24,270 bases of DNA from an uncultured Chlorobiota bacterium (GTDB lineage: Bacteria; Bacteroidota; Bacteroidia; Bacteroidales; JAADGE01), in NCBI GenBank assembly GCA_947311125.1, contig CAMZKI010000234.1, forward strand, positions 1-24,270, read 5' to 3'. Positions 7,177 through 15,521 of this stretch are shown here, in pieces. A program made the position numbers and the translations under genes. Below the pieces are notes generated by a model. The model was not told where the DNA came from and did no database searches. It worked only from the letters and a program-made list of their open reading frames with translations. Every line of letters begins with the position of its first letter. Position 1 is the stretch's first letter.

Positions 7177-7528
7177 TAAATTTTTATGGTCGGTAAGGCT
7201 GTATAAAACTCGCAACAAAGCCGCAGAAGCGTGTAAAAAGAAACACGTTTTTATTGATGACGCAGCCTTGAAACCGTCAAGACTGATAAAAGTCGGAGAT
7301 GAGATTAAAATAAAACACCCGCCCGTTTTCAGAATATATCGCATAAAAGAAATTTTACACAACAGAATAGGGGCAAAGCTTGTTTCCGATTACATAGAAG
7401 AAATAACACCGCAAGAATACCTTGACACCCTTGAGGTAATAAACAAAAAGGCTTTACTGCAAAGAGACAGAGGTTCCGGCAGGCCGACAAAAAAAGACCG
7501 ACGAGATTTAAAAAATTTCTTCAGCTAA
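7151..7528 (+). CDS. S4-domain RNA-binding protein, Hsp15-like
   Basis: The 125-residue protein has an S4 RNA-binding domain at about residues 5-70. Conserved features include RIDKFLWSVRLYKTRNKAAEAC, then VFIDDAALKPS and VGDEIKI. A basic C-terminal tail (DRGSGRPTKKDRRDLKNF) completes the pattern of the HslR/Hsp15 family, whose E. coli member rescues stalled 50S subunits carrying nascent chain-tRNA. That role fits its position after pth, with which it overlaps by 26 bases, suggesting coupled translation. The assignment to ribosome rescue is by family; other S4 proteins of this size are RNA-modification partners. The stop is 3 bases from the convergent stop of the next gene. Confidence 0.88.
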   Translation: MSNPTERIDKFLWSVRLYKTRNKAAEACKKKHVFIDDAALKPSRLIKVGDEIKIKHPPVFRIYRIKEILHNRIGAKLVSDYIEEITPQEYLDTLEVINKKALLQRDRGSGRPTKKDRRDLKNFFS

Positions 7529-7531
7529 TAC

Positions 7532-9115
7532 TTACAATTTTACAAAAACAACTTTACTTGCAGGGCTTTCTGTCTGAGATTTTCCGGTTGCCGTAACCGT
7601 AATTCCGTATTTTTTTCTGAAAAAAGGCAATCTTCTTCTTTTTAAAAGGATATATGTTTTATTTGTTTCGGCAATAATGTTTGTTTTGCTTGTATATTTT
7701 GAACTTTTGGAATCTGACTTATAAATTATATATGTTAAATCATTGTTTTTTTCTTTGCTTTCCCAAGAAATCATTATTTTATTTCCCAATTCGGTAACAA
7801 AAACATTAAACGGCATACGGGCTTCTGTTTCAGCAGGCTGCACATTATTATTGTCATTTTCGACAATGACAAATGTATCGGGCAGTTGTATAAACGGAAT
7901 TTTCGGAGGTGTCGTTTTTATTTTGTAATAGTTATTTTTCAGACTGTCGCAAAAACCGAGAGGATTTTTTTTCAAAGAATTTGCCCTGTAAAAAATACTA
8001 CCCAAAACTTCGGGGGTTTTTCGGTTTATTTGAATTTGTTTCGGCAATTCTTCAGGATTTTGCCACGCTCGGGATGCGGCATCTTTTCCTGCATTATAAA
8101 CGGCATGTCCGATATAAAGTTGCTTGCCGTAAGTATGTTTGCTCCACCACTCCACAAGTGTTTTATAGTCAGCGTATTTGTTCCCTACGGGCCAATATAT
8201 CTGAGGAGCAACATAATCTACCCATCCGCTTTTCAGCCATTTTAACACGTCGGAATACAAGTAATCATAGTGAGCAAAACCTCTTGTGTCTGAACCTTTC
8301 GGGTCTTTCCCCTTGTTTCTCCAAATTCCGGAGGGAGCGATACCGAAACTGATATACGGGTTTTCATTTTTCACGGCATCATAAACGTCCTTTATAAATA
8401 AGTCCAGGTTATTTCTTCTCCAATCTTCAATATTGTTAAACCCGGAGTTATATTTTTGATATGTTTTATAATCAGGGACTTGGACAATCTTGTTGTTTTC
8501 GTCTCTGACAGGATACGGATAAAAATAATCGTCAAAGTGAATGCCGTCAATGTCGTATCGTCTTACAATGTCTTTAATTATTTTAACAATATATTTTCTT
8601 ACTTCCGGTATTCCGGGGTCAAAATATTTATTAATACCGTAAGTGAAAAACCACTCGGGCTTGCGGTTCGTAACGTGGTTCTCTGAAATATCCGCAAATT
8701 CAATGGTTGCAACAGCTCTGAAAGGGTTTATCCATGCATGAAATTGTATTCCTCTTTTACGGCATTCTTTTATCATAAATTTCATAGGGTCGTAATACGG
8801 TTGCGGGGCTTTTCCCTGCTCTCCCGTAAGCCATTCCGACCACGGTTCGTAAGGAGAGTCAAAAAAAGCATCGGCTGCCGGACGTACCTGAAAAAATACG
8901 GCATTTATTCCTATTTCGGAAAAAAAATCCAACATTTCGACAAACTCTCTTTTCTGTTCTTTGACAGAAAGAAAACTACTGCTCGGGTAATCCAAATGTT
9001 TGACCGTTGCAATCCAAACCCCGCGCATTTCTTTACCGTCAGAAGTTTGAGCAATAATGGTTTTAAATCCGAATAAAAAAATCACAAAAAATAAATAAAA
9101 TTTTACAGTGTTCAT
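7532..9115 (-). CDS. Secreted family 10-like glycoside hydrolase (GHL10/DUF187)
   Basis: The 527-residue protein has an N-terminal signal peptide (hydrophobic residues about 5-18, ending near TIIAQ). A TIM-barrel-like domain of the DUF187/GHL10 family covers about residues 27-400. Family-typical segments are EMRGVWIATV near 28, AVFFQVRPAADAF near 73, FHAWINPFRA near 125, and GIHFDDYFYPYP near 190, whose adjacent aspartates are likely catalytic or ligand residues. The last ~120 residues form a fibronectin-III-like beta region (KIMISWES...YIIYKS). Related proteins are implicated in peptidoglycan or glycan processing, but the substrate is not known here. It is the last gene of the radical SAM-galE-GHL10 unit, 15 bases after galE. 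Confidence 0.85.
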   Translation of the reverse strand: MNTVKFYLFFVIFLFGFKTIIAQTSDGKEMRGVWIATVKHLDYPSSSFLSVKEQKREFVEMLDFFSEIGINAVFFQVRPAADAFFDSPYEPWSEWLTGEQGKAPQPYYDPMKFMIKECRKRGIQFHAWINPFRAVATIEFADISENHVTNRKPEWFFTYGINKYFDPGIPEVRKYIVKIIKDIVRRYDIDGIHFDDYFYPYPVRDENNKIVQVPDYKTYQKYNSGFNNIEDWRRNNLDLFIKDVYDAVKNENPYISFGIAPSGIWRNKGKDPKGSDTRGFAHYDYLYSDVLKWLKSGWVDYVAPQIYWPVGNKYADYKTLVEWWSKHTYGKQLYIGHAVYNAGKDAASRAWQNPEELPKQIQINRKTPEVLGSIFYRANSLKKNPLGFCDSLKNNYYKIKTTPPKIPFIQLPDTFVIVENDNNNVQPAETEARMPFNVFVTELGNKIMISWESKEKNNDLTYIIYKSDSKSSKYTSKTNIIAETNKTYILLKRRRLPFFRKKYGITVTATGKSQTESPASKVVFVKL

Positions 9116-9130
9116 GTTTTTTCGCAGTTG

Positions 9131-10153
9131 TTAAATACCCCTATATTTTTTTTCTCTTATCCAGGCAGATAAAAGTGCTTCTCCGAGAGATTTCTCGGCT
9201 TTCCATTTTAATTCTTTTTCGGCAAGAGACACATCCGCCCATATTTTTTCTATATCTCCCGGTCGCCTGCCGACAACTTTAGTGTTCAATTTAATGCCGG
9301 TTACTTTTTCAAATGTTCTGACAACTTCTGCAACGGAATTTCCCTCTCCTGTTCCGATATTAAAAATTTCGTAATTTGATTTATTTTCGAGGTTCAGTAA
9401 GCGTTGCAGAGCTGCCGTGTGTGCTTTTGCTAAATCCGTAACGTGTATATAATCTCTTATTGCCGTGCCGTCGGGAGTATTGTAATCGTTCCCGAAAATT
9501 TTTAACTGTTCTCTTATTCCCGCTGCTGTTTGTGTTATGTAAGGGACAAGGTTATTCGGCTCTCCTTTCGGTAATTCTCCGATTTCTGCACTTTTGTGAG
9601 CACCTATCGGGTTAAAATACCGTAATAAAATTGCGTTTATTTGTTTTGAAACCTTGATGCTGTCTCTGATAATTTCTTCTGATATTTGTTTGGTATTACC
9701 GTAAGGAGAATCAGCTTTTAAAATGGGAGACATTTCCGTAACCGGGAGATTTTCGGCTTGTCCGTAAACCGTGCAGGATGATGAGAATATCAGATTTTTT
9801 ATACCTTTTTCAAACATATTTTCCAAAACATTCAGAAGAGAGTTAAGATTATTGCGATAATATTTAAGCGGATGTTTAACAGACTCACCCACTGCTTTAT
9901 ATGCTGCAAAATGGATAAGAGCGTCGGCATCGGCAATATTATTAAACAATTCTTCTGTTTCTGAAGCATCGGCAAGGTCTGTTTTATAAAATTCGGGTTT
10001 TATTCCTGTTATTTTTTTTATTCCGTCAAGAACACTAATGTTTGAATTAGATAAATTGTCAACAATAATAACCTCATACCCGGAGCTAATAAGCTCTGTT
10101 GTTGTATGCGATCCGATATATCCGGTTCCTCCGGTAACTATAATTTTTGCCAC
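9131..10153 (-). CDS. galE: UDP-glucose 4-epimerase
   Basis: GalE interconverts UDP-glucose and UDP-galactose (or the N-acetyl forms) with bound NAD+, feeding envelope glycan synthesis. The 340-residue protein is an extended short-chain dehydrogenase with the Rossmann motif TGGTGYIGSH at residues 7-16. The catalytic Ser is S126 in FSSSCTVYG, and the YxxxK pair is Y151/K155 in YGNTK, equivalent to E. coli S124, Y149 and K153. The start is GTG at 10153-10151. A stop lies in frame just upstream, so no ATG alternative exists. It follows the radical SAM gene by 34 bases and precedes the GHL10 gene by 15 bases. Whether it acts on N-acetylated sugars cannot be told by eye. Confidence 0.95.
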   Translation of the reverse strand: MAKIIVTGGTGYIGSHTTTELISSGYEVIIVDNLSNSNISVLDGIKKITGIKPEFYKTDLADASETEELFNNIADADALIHFAAYKAVGESVKHPLKYYRNNLNSLLNVLENMFEKGIKNLIFSSSCTVYGQAENLPVTEMSPILKADSPYGNTKQISEEIIRDSIKVSKQINAILLRYFNPIGAHKSAEIGELPKGEPNNLVPYITQTAAGIREQLKIFGNDYNTPDGTAIRDYIHVTDLAKAHTAALQRLLNLENKSNYEIFNIGTGEGNSVAEVVRTFEKVTGIKLNTKVVGRRPGDIEKIWADVSLAEKELKWKAEKSLGEALLSAWIREKKYRGI

Positions 10154-10187
10154 GTTTACTTATTTTTAAATTAAAACAGATTATAAT

Positions 10188-11201
10188 CTATACTCTCAAT
10201 CCTTCCGTGCAGTTTCTGCAAATATCAATTTGTTTTCGGTCTTCCGAAATTCTTTTTCTGAAACCTCTCGAAAAATTGTTGTTATTAATTTCTTTAAAAG
10301 AAATGTTTTTCATGTTTCCTGCCGAATATTTTGCATCTTTGTCAAAACAACAAGGAAGCACGTCTCCCGTATTTGTAATAACACTTGATATCCAAAGTCT
10401 ATTGCACTTGTTTCTAAGTTTATTTTTTATTACGATTTTTCCGTGCTTGTTTTTTTTATATCTGGAGTATTGTTTAAGTGTCGGTATTAGCTGTGTATTT
10501 TTTTCAAAATTATAAATTTGTGCCGATTTTAATTCCAGCTTGTCAACCTTCAACATTTTTGCCAACTTTTTTATGCTTTTTATTTCGTGTTCATTAAATC
10601 TGAAAACAATAAACTGCATAACGATAAACGGGGTTTTTGATTTTAATACAGACCTCTGTTCAGCAAGGTTTTTTATTCCTTCAATTACCTTGTTTAAATT
10701 TCCGTTTTTACGATATTTCTCATATGTTTTTTGGGTTACGCCGTCAACAGATATAATAATTTTATCTAAACCGGATAAGACTATTTTTTTTGAGGTCTCG
10801 ACATCAATAAAATGTCCGTTTGTTGAAGTTGTCGTAAAAATTTTCTTTTTTTTGGAGGCATATTCCGTAAAGCGAAAAATTTCTTTATTTAAAAACGGTT
10901 CGCCTTGAAAATATAATATTAAATTTATGAGATACGGAGAAAATTCGTCAATAATTTTTTTAAACAGAGCAAAATCCATATCTCCTTTTGTCCTTTTCAG
11001 TGTATTATTTCCTGAGGGGCACTCAGGACATTTAAGATTACACGCAGCTGTCGGTTCAACGGAGATACTTATCGGGTATGCAAAACGGTTTGTTTTTTTG
11101 AATAAAACAGAGAGCAGGTATGAAGAGTAAGCCTTAACTGCGTTAAACAGTTTTTTTAACGAAAGCTTTTTTAAAAAAAATATATAAAAATAAAACGGCA
11201 T
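10188..11201 (-). CDS. Radical SAM/SPASM domain protein
   Basis: The protein carries the radical SAM cluster motif CNLKCPEC, with cysteines at about 54, 58 and 61 counted from the ATG at 11201. GEPFLN follows as the glycine-rich SAM motif. The C-terminal third has SPASM/Twitch-type cysteines: NKCNRLW, LPCCFD and ICRNC, which would bind an auxiliary iron-sulfur cluster. The substrate is unknown; genes of this type next to galE often belong to envelope or glycan loci, which is only context. A GTG at 11219 would add six residues but lies inside the predicted -7 box, so I prefer ATG 11201 (337 residues). The N-terminus is hydrophobic and basic, perhaps membrane-associated. Confidence 0.85.
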   Translation of the reverse strand: MPFYFYIFFLKKLSLKKLFNAVKAYSSYLLSVLFKKTNRFAYPISISVEPTAACNLKCPECPSGNNTLKRTKGDMDFALFKKIIDEFSPYLINLILYFQGEPFLNKEIFRFTEYASKKKKIFTTTSTNGHFIDVETSKKIVLSGLDKIIISVDGVTQKTYEKYRKNGNLNKVIEGIKNLAEQRSVLKSKTPFIVMQFIVFRFNEHEIKSIKKLAKMLKVDKLELKSAQIYNFEKNTQLIPTLKQYSRYKKNKHGKIVIKNKLRNKCNRLWISSVITNTGDVLPCCFDKDAKYSAGNMKNISFKEINNNNFSRGFRKRISEDRKQIDICRNCTEGLRV

Positions 11202-11218
11202 AATATTGTAAAAGTTCA

Positions 11219-11226
11219 CAAATTTA
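11219..11226 (-). promoter_or_regulatory. Predicted -7 box of the radical SAM-galE-GHL10 unit
   Basis: On the minus strand TAAATTTG matches TAnnTTTG, 17 bases upstream of the ATG at 11201. The box overlaps the alternative GTG start, which decides in favour of the ATG. Confidence 0.5.
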
Positions 11227-11251
11227 CTCGTTTTTATAATATAATATTAAA

Positions 11252-11259
11252 TATTTTTG
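11252..11259 (+). promoter_or_regulatory. Predicted upstream -7 box P1 of the atp operon
   Basis: TATTTTTG matches TAnnTTTG and is followed by GCACGGTAA, similar to the bases after the second box at 11331. A transcript from here would have a leader of about 110 bases containing a short inverted repeat (ATCTG at 11284-11288, CAGAT at 11297-11301). Confidence 0.4.
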
Positions 11260-11330
11260 CACGGTAATTTTACGACATTGATAATCTGTCAAAAATCAGA
11301 TATTTTCATATCTTTTTTAAAAAAAAATTA

Positions 11331-11338
11331 TACTTTTG
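11331..11338 (+). promoter_or_regulatory. Predicted downstream -7 box P2 of the atp operon
   Basis: TACTTTTG matches TAnnTTTG, 36 bases before the atpB ATG. Flanking bases (GCACACGGTTAA) resemble those of P1, 79 bases upstream. This is the better placed of the two for the main atp promoter. Confidence 0.55.
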
Positions 11339-11374
11339 CACACGGTTAAGTTTTAAGATAAAAAATAGTTTTTT

Positions 11375-12463
11375 ATGTTTCATAAATCAAAAATCGGATT
11401 TGCAATTTTTTTAAGTTTTTTTACGGTTTTATTTAATCTGTCTGCATTTTCTCAGCATGAAACAAAGGTTGAAGAAGCAGAAGAAACGTTTAATCCGGGA
11501 GAAATGATTATGGAACATGTTGGCGATGCTTATGTATGGCACATTATGACAATCGGGGAGCACCATATAGAAATCCCGTTACCGGTTATTCTTTACAGTA
11601 AGTATTCAGGTTTTCATGTTTTTATGTCTTCAAAATTTCATCACGGTTACGAAAGTTATGAGGGGTTTAAGATTGCCGCCGGAAAAGAAAATCCGCTAAA
11701 AGGAAAAATTGTTGAAACAATAGAAGGGAAAGAGCTTCGTCCTTATGATATTTCAATAACAAAAAACACATTGTCTCTGTTTATAAGTATTTTTTTTATT
11801 TTATGGATCTTTATTTCGACAGCAAAATCTTATGAAAAAAGAAAAGGAAAAGCTCCGAAAGGACTTCAATCTTTTATTGAGCCGTTAATTATTTTTATAA
11901 GAGATGATGTTGCGAAAGCATCAATCGGAGAAAAAAAATATATGGAATACTTACCGTATTTACTGACTGTTTTTTTCTTTATATTTTTTAATAATTTGTT
12001 TGGATTAATACCGATTTTTCCGGGCGGAGCAAACCTAACCGGAAATATTGCCGTAACAATGGTCTTAGCTGCTTTTACTTTTGTTATTACCACGTTTAGC
12101 GGAAATAAGGCATACTGGGTGCATATTTTTAATACGCCCGGAGTTCCTTGGTGGCTGAAGTTTCCTGTTCCGCTAATGCCTTTGGTTGAATTTATGGGTA
12201 TTTTTATAAAACCGTTTGTTTTAATGGTTCGGCTTTTTGCAAATATTTTAGCCGGACATATAGTTGCTCTGGGTTTTTTCAGCCTGATATTTATTTTCGG
12301 AGCGGCATACGGAGCTGCGGCAGGATACGGCAGCTCTGTGCTTACTGTTGCTTTTACGGTATTTTTGTATATGCTTGAACTTTTGGTTGCTTTTATCCAG
12401 GCTTATGTTTTTACGCTTCTGTCCGCCTTATATTTTGGCATGGCAACGGAAGAACATCATTAA
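11375..12463 (+). CDS. atpB: F1Fo ATP synthase subunit a
   Basis: Subunit a forms the ion half-channels next to the c-ring. The essential arginine is R286 in MVRLFANILAGHIV. The 362-residue length exceeds the ~270 of E. coli because of an N-terminal extension. A signal-like segment covers residues 8-27 (ending SAFSQ), followed by an acidic stretch and a region of about 50-110 rich in His and aromatic residues (EHHIEIPLPVIL). This type of extension is typical of Bacteroidota. Membrane helices follow from about residue 131 to the end, including PYLLTVFFFIFFNNLFGLIP. It is the first gene of atpB-E-F-H-A-acbP-G. Confidence 0.96.
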   Translation: MFHKSKIGFAIFLSFFTVLFNLSAFSQHETKVEEAEETFNPGEMIMEHVGDAYVWHIMTIGEHHIEIPLPVILYSKYSGFHVFMSSKFHHGYESYEGFKIAAGKENPLKGKIVETIEGKELRPYDISITKNTLSLFISIFFILWIFISTAKSYEKRKGKAPKGLQSFIEPLIIFIRDDVAKASIGEKKYMEYLPYLLTVFFFIFFNNLFGLIPIFPGGANLTGNIAVTMVLAAFTFVITTFSGNKAYWVHIFNTPGVPWWLKFPVPLMPLVEFMGIFIKPFVLMVRLFANILAGHIVALGFFSLIFIFGAAYGAAAGYGSSVLTVAFTVFLYMLELLVAFIQAYVFTLLSALYFGMATEEHH

Positions 12464-12493
12464 CGTATTTTTTAACTCTAATATGATATATTT

Positions 12494-12742
12494 ATGGATT
12501 TATTATTAGTATTACTACAAGCAGTTGCAGACTATGCTGCAATGGGTGCCGGAATAGGTGCCGGAGTTGCTGTAATAGGTGCCGGTATAGGCATTGGTCA
12601 AATCGGCGGAAAGGCTATGGAGGCGATAGCTCGTCAGCCGGAGGCGGTAGGAGACATTCGTTCAAATATGATTGTTGCCGCAGCACTGGTTGAAGGTGTC
12701 GCATTCTTTGCAATTGTAATTTGTTTGTTGATTATTTTATAG
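12494..12742 (+). CDS. atpE: F1Fo ATP synthase subunit c
   Basis: The 82-residue hairpin protein has two membrane helices joined by the polar loop ARQPEA at residues 46-51. Helix 1 is glycine-rich (GAGIGAGVAVIGAGIGIG). The ion-binding carboxylate is E67 in ALVEGVAFF. The residue after it is G rather than the S/T of Na+ rotors, and the position aligned with the Na+-coordinating Gln of helix 1 appears to be I34, so H+ coupling is more likely. The stop is followed by a strong hairpin before atpF, described separately. Several copies per complex are needed, so higher expression than neighbours is expected. Confidence 0.95.
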   Translation: MDLLLVLLQAVADYAAMGAGIGAGVAVIGAGIGIGQIGGKAMEAIARQPEAVGDIRSNMIVAAALVEGVAFFAIVICLLIIL

Positions 12743-12756
12743 TCAACCGAAAATTA

Positions 12757-12794
12757 AAAGGGTAAGATAAGCGGTTGGCTTATCTTTACTCTTT
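12757..12794 (+). promoter_or_regulatory. Hairpin between atpE and atpF
   Basis: A nine-pair perfect stem (12764-12772 with 12778-12786) has a five-base GGTTG loop. It extends through a one-base bulge (12787) by about seven more pairs (12757-12763 with 12788-12794, one of them G-U). A short T-rich stretch follows. It could be a leaky terminator or an mRNA 3'-end stabiliser that raises atpE expression over downstream genes. No promoter box is visible before atpF, so some read-through must occur. Confidence 0.55.
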
Positions 12795-12838
12795 CTTTTA
12801 AAAATGAAAAAATTTATTTAAAATAAACTATTAATACA

Positions 12839-13333
12839 ATGGGATTAGTAACTCCTGATTTCGGATTAGTTTTTTGGATGACAGTATCCTTTCTTTTAGT
12901 TCTGTATATATTAAAAAAGTATGCATGGAAGCCGATTTTAAAATCCCTTAAAGAAAGAGAGAAGTCTATAGAAGACGCATTAAAATCAGCGGAACTTGCT
13001 AAAGATGAAATGGCAAGATTAAAATCAGATAACGAGAAAATAATGCAGGAAGCCAGAGCCGAACGAGAGAAATTATTAAGAGAAGCCAGAGAAGTAAAGG
13101 AAAAGATTATTTCAGACGCAAAAAGTGAAGCAAAAACAGAAGCAGATAAGATTATTGGTTCTGCAAAAGCTCAAATTGAAAGCGAAAAACTCACAGCATT
13201 AAATCAAATTAAAGAGCAGGTTGTTTCATTATCAATAGATATTGCTGAAAAAATAATGAAAGATTCTTTGGATTCAGAAAAAAAACAAAAGGAATATGCT
13301 GATAAGTTGTTGAGAGATATAGACCTAAATTAA
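12839..13333 (+). CDS. atpF: F1Fo ATP synthase subunit b
   Basis: Subunit b is the peripheral stalk that links Fo to F1. The 164-residue protein has one N-terminal membrane helix (about residues 8-26, FGLVFWMTVSFLLVLYIL). The conserved WKPI follows, and then a long charged heptad-rich helix to about residue 140. A conserved ending (EKIMKDSLDSEKKQKEYADKLL) binds delta. The gene is 96 bases downstream of atpE, the widest gap in the operon, and 22 bases before atpH. Confidence 0.94.
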   Translation: MGLVTPDFGLVFWMTVSFLLVLYILKKYAWKPILKSLKEREKSIEDALKSAELAKDEMARLKSDNEKIMQEARAEREKLLREAREVKEKIISDAKSEAKTEADKIIGSAKAQIESEKLTALNQIKEQVVSLSIDIAEKIMKDSLDSEKKQKEYADKLLRDIDLN

Positions 13334-13355
13334 CTTTTGATATTTGTAACACACA

Positions 13356-13892
13356 ATGAACACAAACAGAATAACGGTCAGATACGCAAAAGCTCTTTAC
13401 GGCTTTGCAACAGAACAAAAAAAAGACAGTGTCGTAAAAAACGATATGGAGTTAATTTCCGAGTTTGTCAAAATTTCCGAGTTTCAGAATATGCTTGAAA
13501 ATCCTATTATTTTTCCTTCCAAAAAATCGGATATCTTCATAAGTGTCTTTAAAAATAAAATTTGTGATGTTACCCTAAAATTTTTCAAACTTCTTTCTGA
13601 AAATAAAAGAGAAGCTTATTTGGGTGCAATCGCCCGAAACTATATTGATATATACCGAAAAAAAAACAACATAAAATCAGCGGAATTATTAACGGCATTT
13701 ACTCCGGACAGCAAACTCAAAAAAGATGTTTCTCAAATTTTATCTGAAAAGTTTAAGTCAAAAATTGAACTAACAGGCAAAACCGATGAAAGTATTATCG
13801 GAGGATTTGTTTTAACGGTTGACGGTATGCAATATAATTCAAGTATTGCAGAAAAACTGAAAGACATTAAAAACCAAATGATGAACATATAA
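13356..13892 (+). CDS. atpH: F1Fo ATP synthase subunit delta
   Basis: Delta caps the F1 head and binds subunit b. The 178-residue protein shows the family start RITVRYAKALYGFATEQ (residues 4-20). The C-terminal signature TGKTDESIIGGFVLTVDGMQYNSSI is at about 144-168, closely matching the conserved delta C-terminus (E-x-I-I-GG-x-x-L). The middle is more divergent, as usual. It lies between atpF and atpA with short gaps and no separate promoter. Confidence 0.94.
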   Translation: MNTNRITVRYAKALYGFATEQKKDSVVKNDMELISEFVKISEFQNMLENPIIFPSKKSDIFISVFKNKICDVTLKFFKLLSENKREAYLGAIARNYIDIYRKKNNIKSAELLTAFTPDSKLKKDVSQILSEKFKSKIELTGKTDESIIGGFVLTVDGMQYNSSIAEKLKDIKNQMMNI

Positions 13893-13920
13893 ATTATAAT
13901 TAACATAAAAATAAAATAAT

Positions 13921-15504
13921 ATGGCAGGCATAAATCCCGCAGAAGTTTCTGAGATATTAAAAAAGCAACTGCAAGGCATAAATACGGATACTGAATTTAA
14001 AGAGGTCGGCACTGTAATTGAAGTCGGCGACGGAATTGCTCGTATTTACGGATTACAAGGAGTTAAATACAATGAAATGATTGAATTTCAGAATGGTGTT
14101 GAAGGTATTGCTCTTAACCTTGAAGAAGATAATGTCGGTGCCGTATTGTTAGGACCGTCTGCCGGAATAAAAGAAGGAGATACCGTAAAACGACTAAATA
14201 AAATAGCATCTATCGACGTAAGTGAAGGAATGCTCGGGCGAGTTATTGACACCCTCGGAAATCCTATTGACGGAAAAGGAGCAATTACCGGAGAAGTTTT
14301 CAATATGCCGCTTGAACGAAAAGCTCCGGGGGTTATTTTCAGACAGCCGGTAAATGAACCGCTGCAAACAGGAATCAAGGCTATTGATTCTATGATTCCT
14401 ATAGGAAGAGGTCAGCGGGAATTAATAATTGGGGACAGGCAGACAGGAAAAACCGCAATTGCCATTGATACGATTATAAATCAAAAAGAATTTTATGATA
14501 AAGGAGAGCCTGTTTATTGTATTTATGTTGCGATAGGACAGAAAGGCTCAACTGTTGCCAACATTGCAAAAACGTTGGAAGACCATGGAGCTATGGCTTA
14601 TACCGTAATAGTTTCGGCTACGGCATCGGAACCTGCAGCAATGCAGTTTTATGCTCCGTATGCAGGAGCTGCAATAGGAGAGTATTTCAGAGATACCGGA
14701 AGACCGGCTTTAATTATTTATGATGATTTATCAAAGCAAGCAGTTTCTTACCGAGAAGTCTCTTTGCTTTTAAGAAGACCTCCGGGTCGTGAAGCATACC
14801 CCGGAGATGTTTTTTATCTTCATTCAAGACTTTTAGAACGTGCGGCAAAAATTATTAATGATGATAATATTGCCAAAAAAATGAATGATGTTCCGGAATC
14901 ACTAAAAGGCAAAATAAAAGGAGGCGGTTCTCTTACGGCTCTGCCCATAATTGAAACACAAGAAGGAGATGTTTCTGCTTACATACCGACAAACGTAATT
15001 TCAATTACAGACGGTCAGATTTTTCTTGACGGAGACTTGTTTAACTCCGGAATTCGACCGGCTATTAATGTCGGTATTTCAGTATCAAGAGTAGGAGGTA
15101 ACGCACAAATTAAATCTATGAAGAAAGTTGCGGGAACATTAAAGTTAGACCAAGCTCAATATCGTGAGTTAGAGGCATTTTCAAAGTTTGGCTCTGATTT
15201 AGATTCTTCAACATTAGCCGTTTTGGAAAAAGGAAGAAGAAATGTCGAAATACTAAAGCAAGGACAATTTGAACCATATAAAGTTGAAGAACAAATTGCT
15301 GTTATTTTTGCCGGAACAAAAGGTTTGCTCAGAACGGTTCCGGAAAATAAAGTTAAGGACTTTGAAAAAGAATACCTCGAATTTCTAAAAACGAAACACT
15401 CAAACGTTTTGGAAGCTTTGGCACAGGGAAAATACACCGGTGAAGAAACAAAGATTTTAGAGGAGGTTGCCTTAAATATTGCATCATCATATAAAGAAAT
15501 TTAA
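13921..15504 (+). CDS. atpA: F1Fo ATP synthase subunit alpha
   Basis: Alpha is the non-catalytic nucleotide-binding subunit of F1. At 527 residues it is slightly longer than the ~513 of E. coli. The P-loop GDRQTGKT is at residues 171-178, and LIIYDDLSKQA, VSYREVSLLLRRPPGREAYPGDVFYLHSRLLERAA and the C-terminal helical domain are well conserved. The start at 13921 fits the family N-terminus (INPAEVSEILKKQL). It is followed after 17 bases by the acyl-CoA-binding protein gene rather than directly by atpG. Confidence 0.98.
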   Translation: MAGINPAEVSEILKKQLQGINTDTEFKEVGTVIEVGDGIARIYGLQGVKYNEMIEFQNGVEGIALNLEEDNVGAVLLGPSAGIKEGDTVKRLNKIASIDVSEGMLGRVIDTLGNPIDGKGAITGEVFNMPLERKAPGVIFRQPVNEPLQTGIKAIDSMIPIGRGQRELIIGDRQTGKTAIAIDTIINQKEFYDKGEPVYCIYVAIGQKGSTVANIAKTLEDHGAMAYTVIVSATASEPAAMQFYAPYAGAAIGEYFRDTGRPALIIYDDLSKQAVSYREVSLLLRRPPGREAYPGDVFYLHSRLLERAAKIINDDNIAKKMNDVPESLKGKIKGGGSLTALPIIETQEGDVSAYIPTNVISITDGQIFLDGDLFNSGIRPAINVGISVSRVGGNAQIKSMKKVAGTLKLDQAQYRELEAFSKFGSDLDSSTLAVLEKGRRNVEILKQGQFEPYKVEEQIAVIFAGTKGLLRTVPENKVKDFEKEYLEFLKTKHSNVLEALAQGKYTGEETKILEEVALNIASSYKEI

Positions 15505-15521
15505 CATAATAATCTTAAGAA

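Noticed and set aside
7743..9076. Several plus-strand open frames inside the GHL10 gene
   Set aside because: They are antisense shadows with Cys/Phe-rich, non-protein-like composition, while the minus-strand frame has a signal peptide and family motifs.
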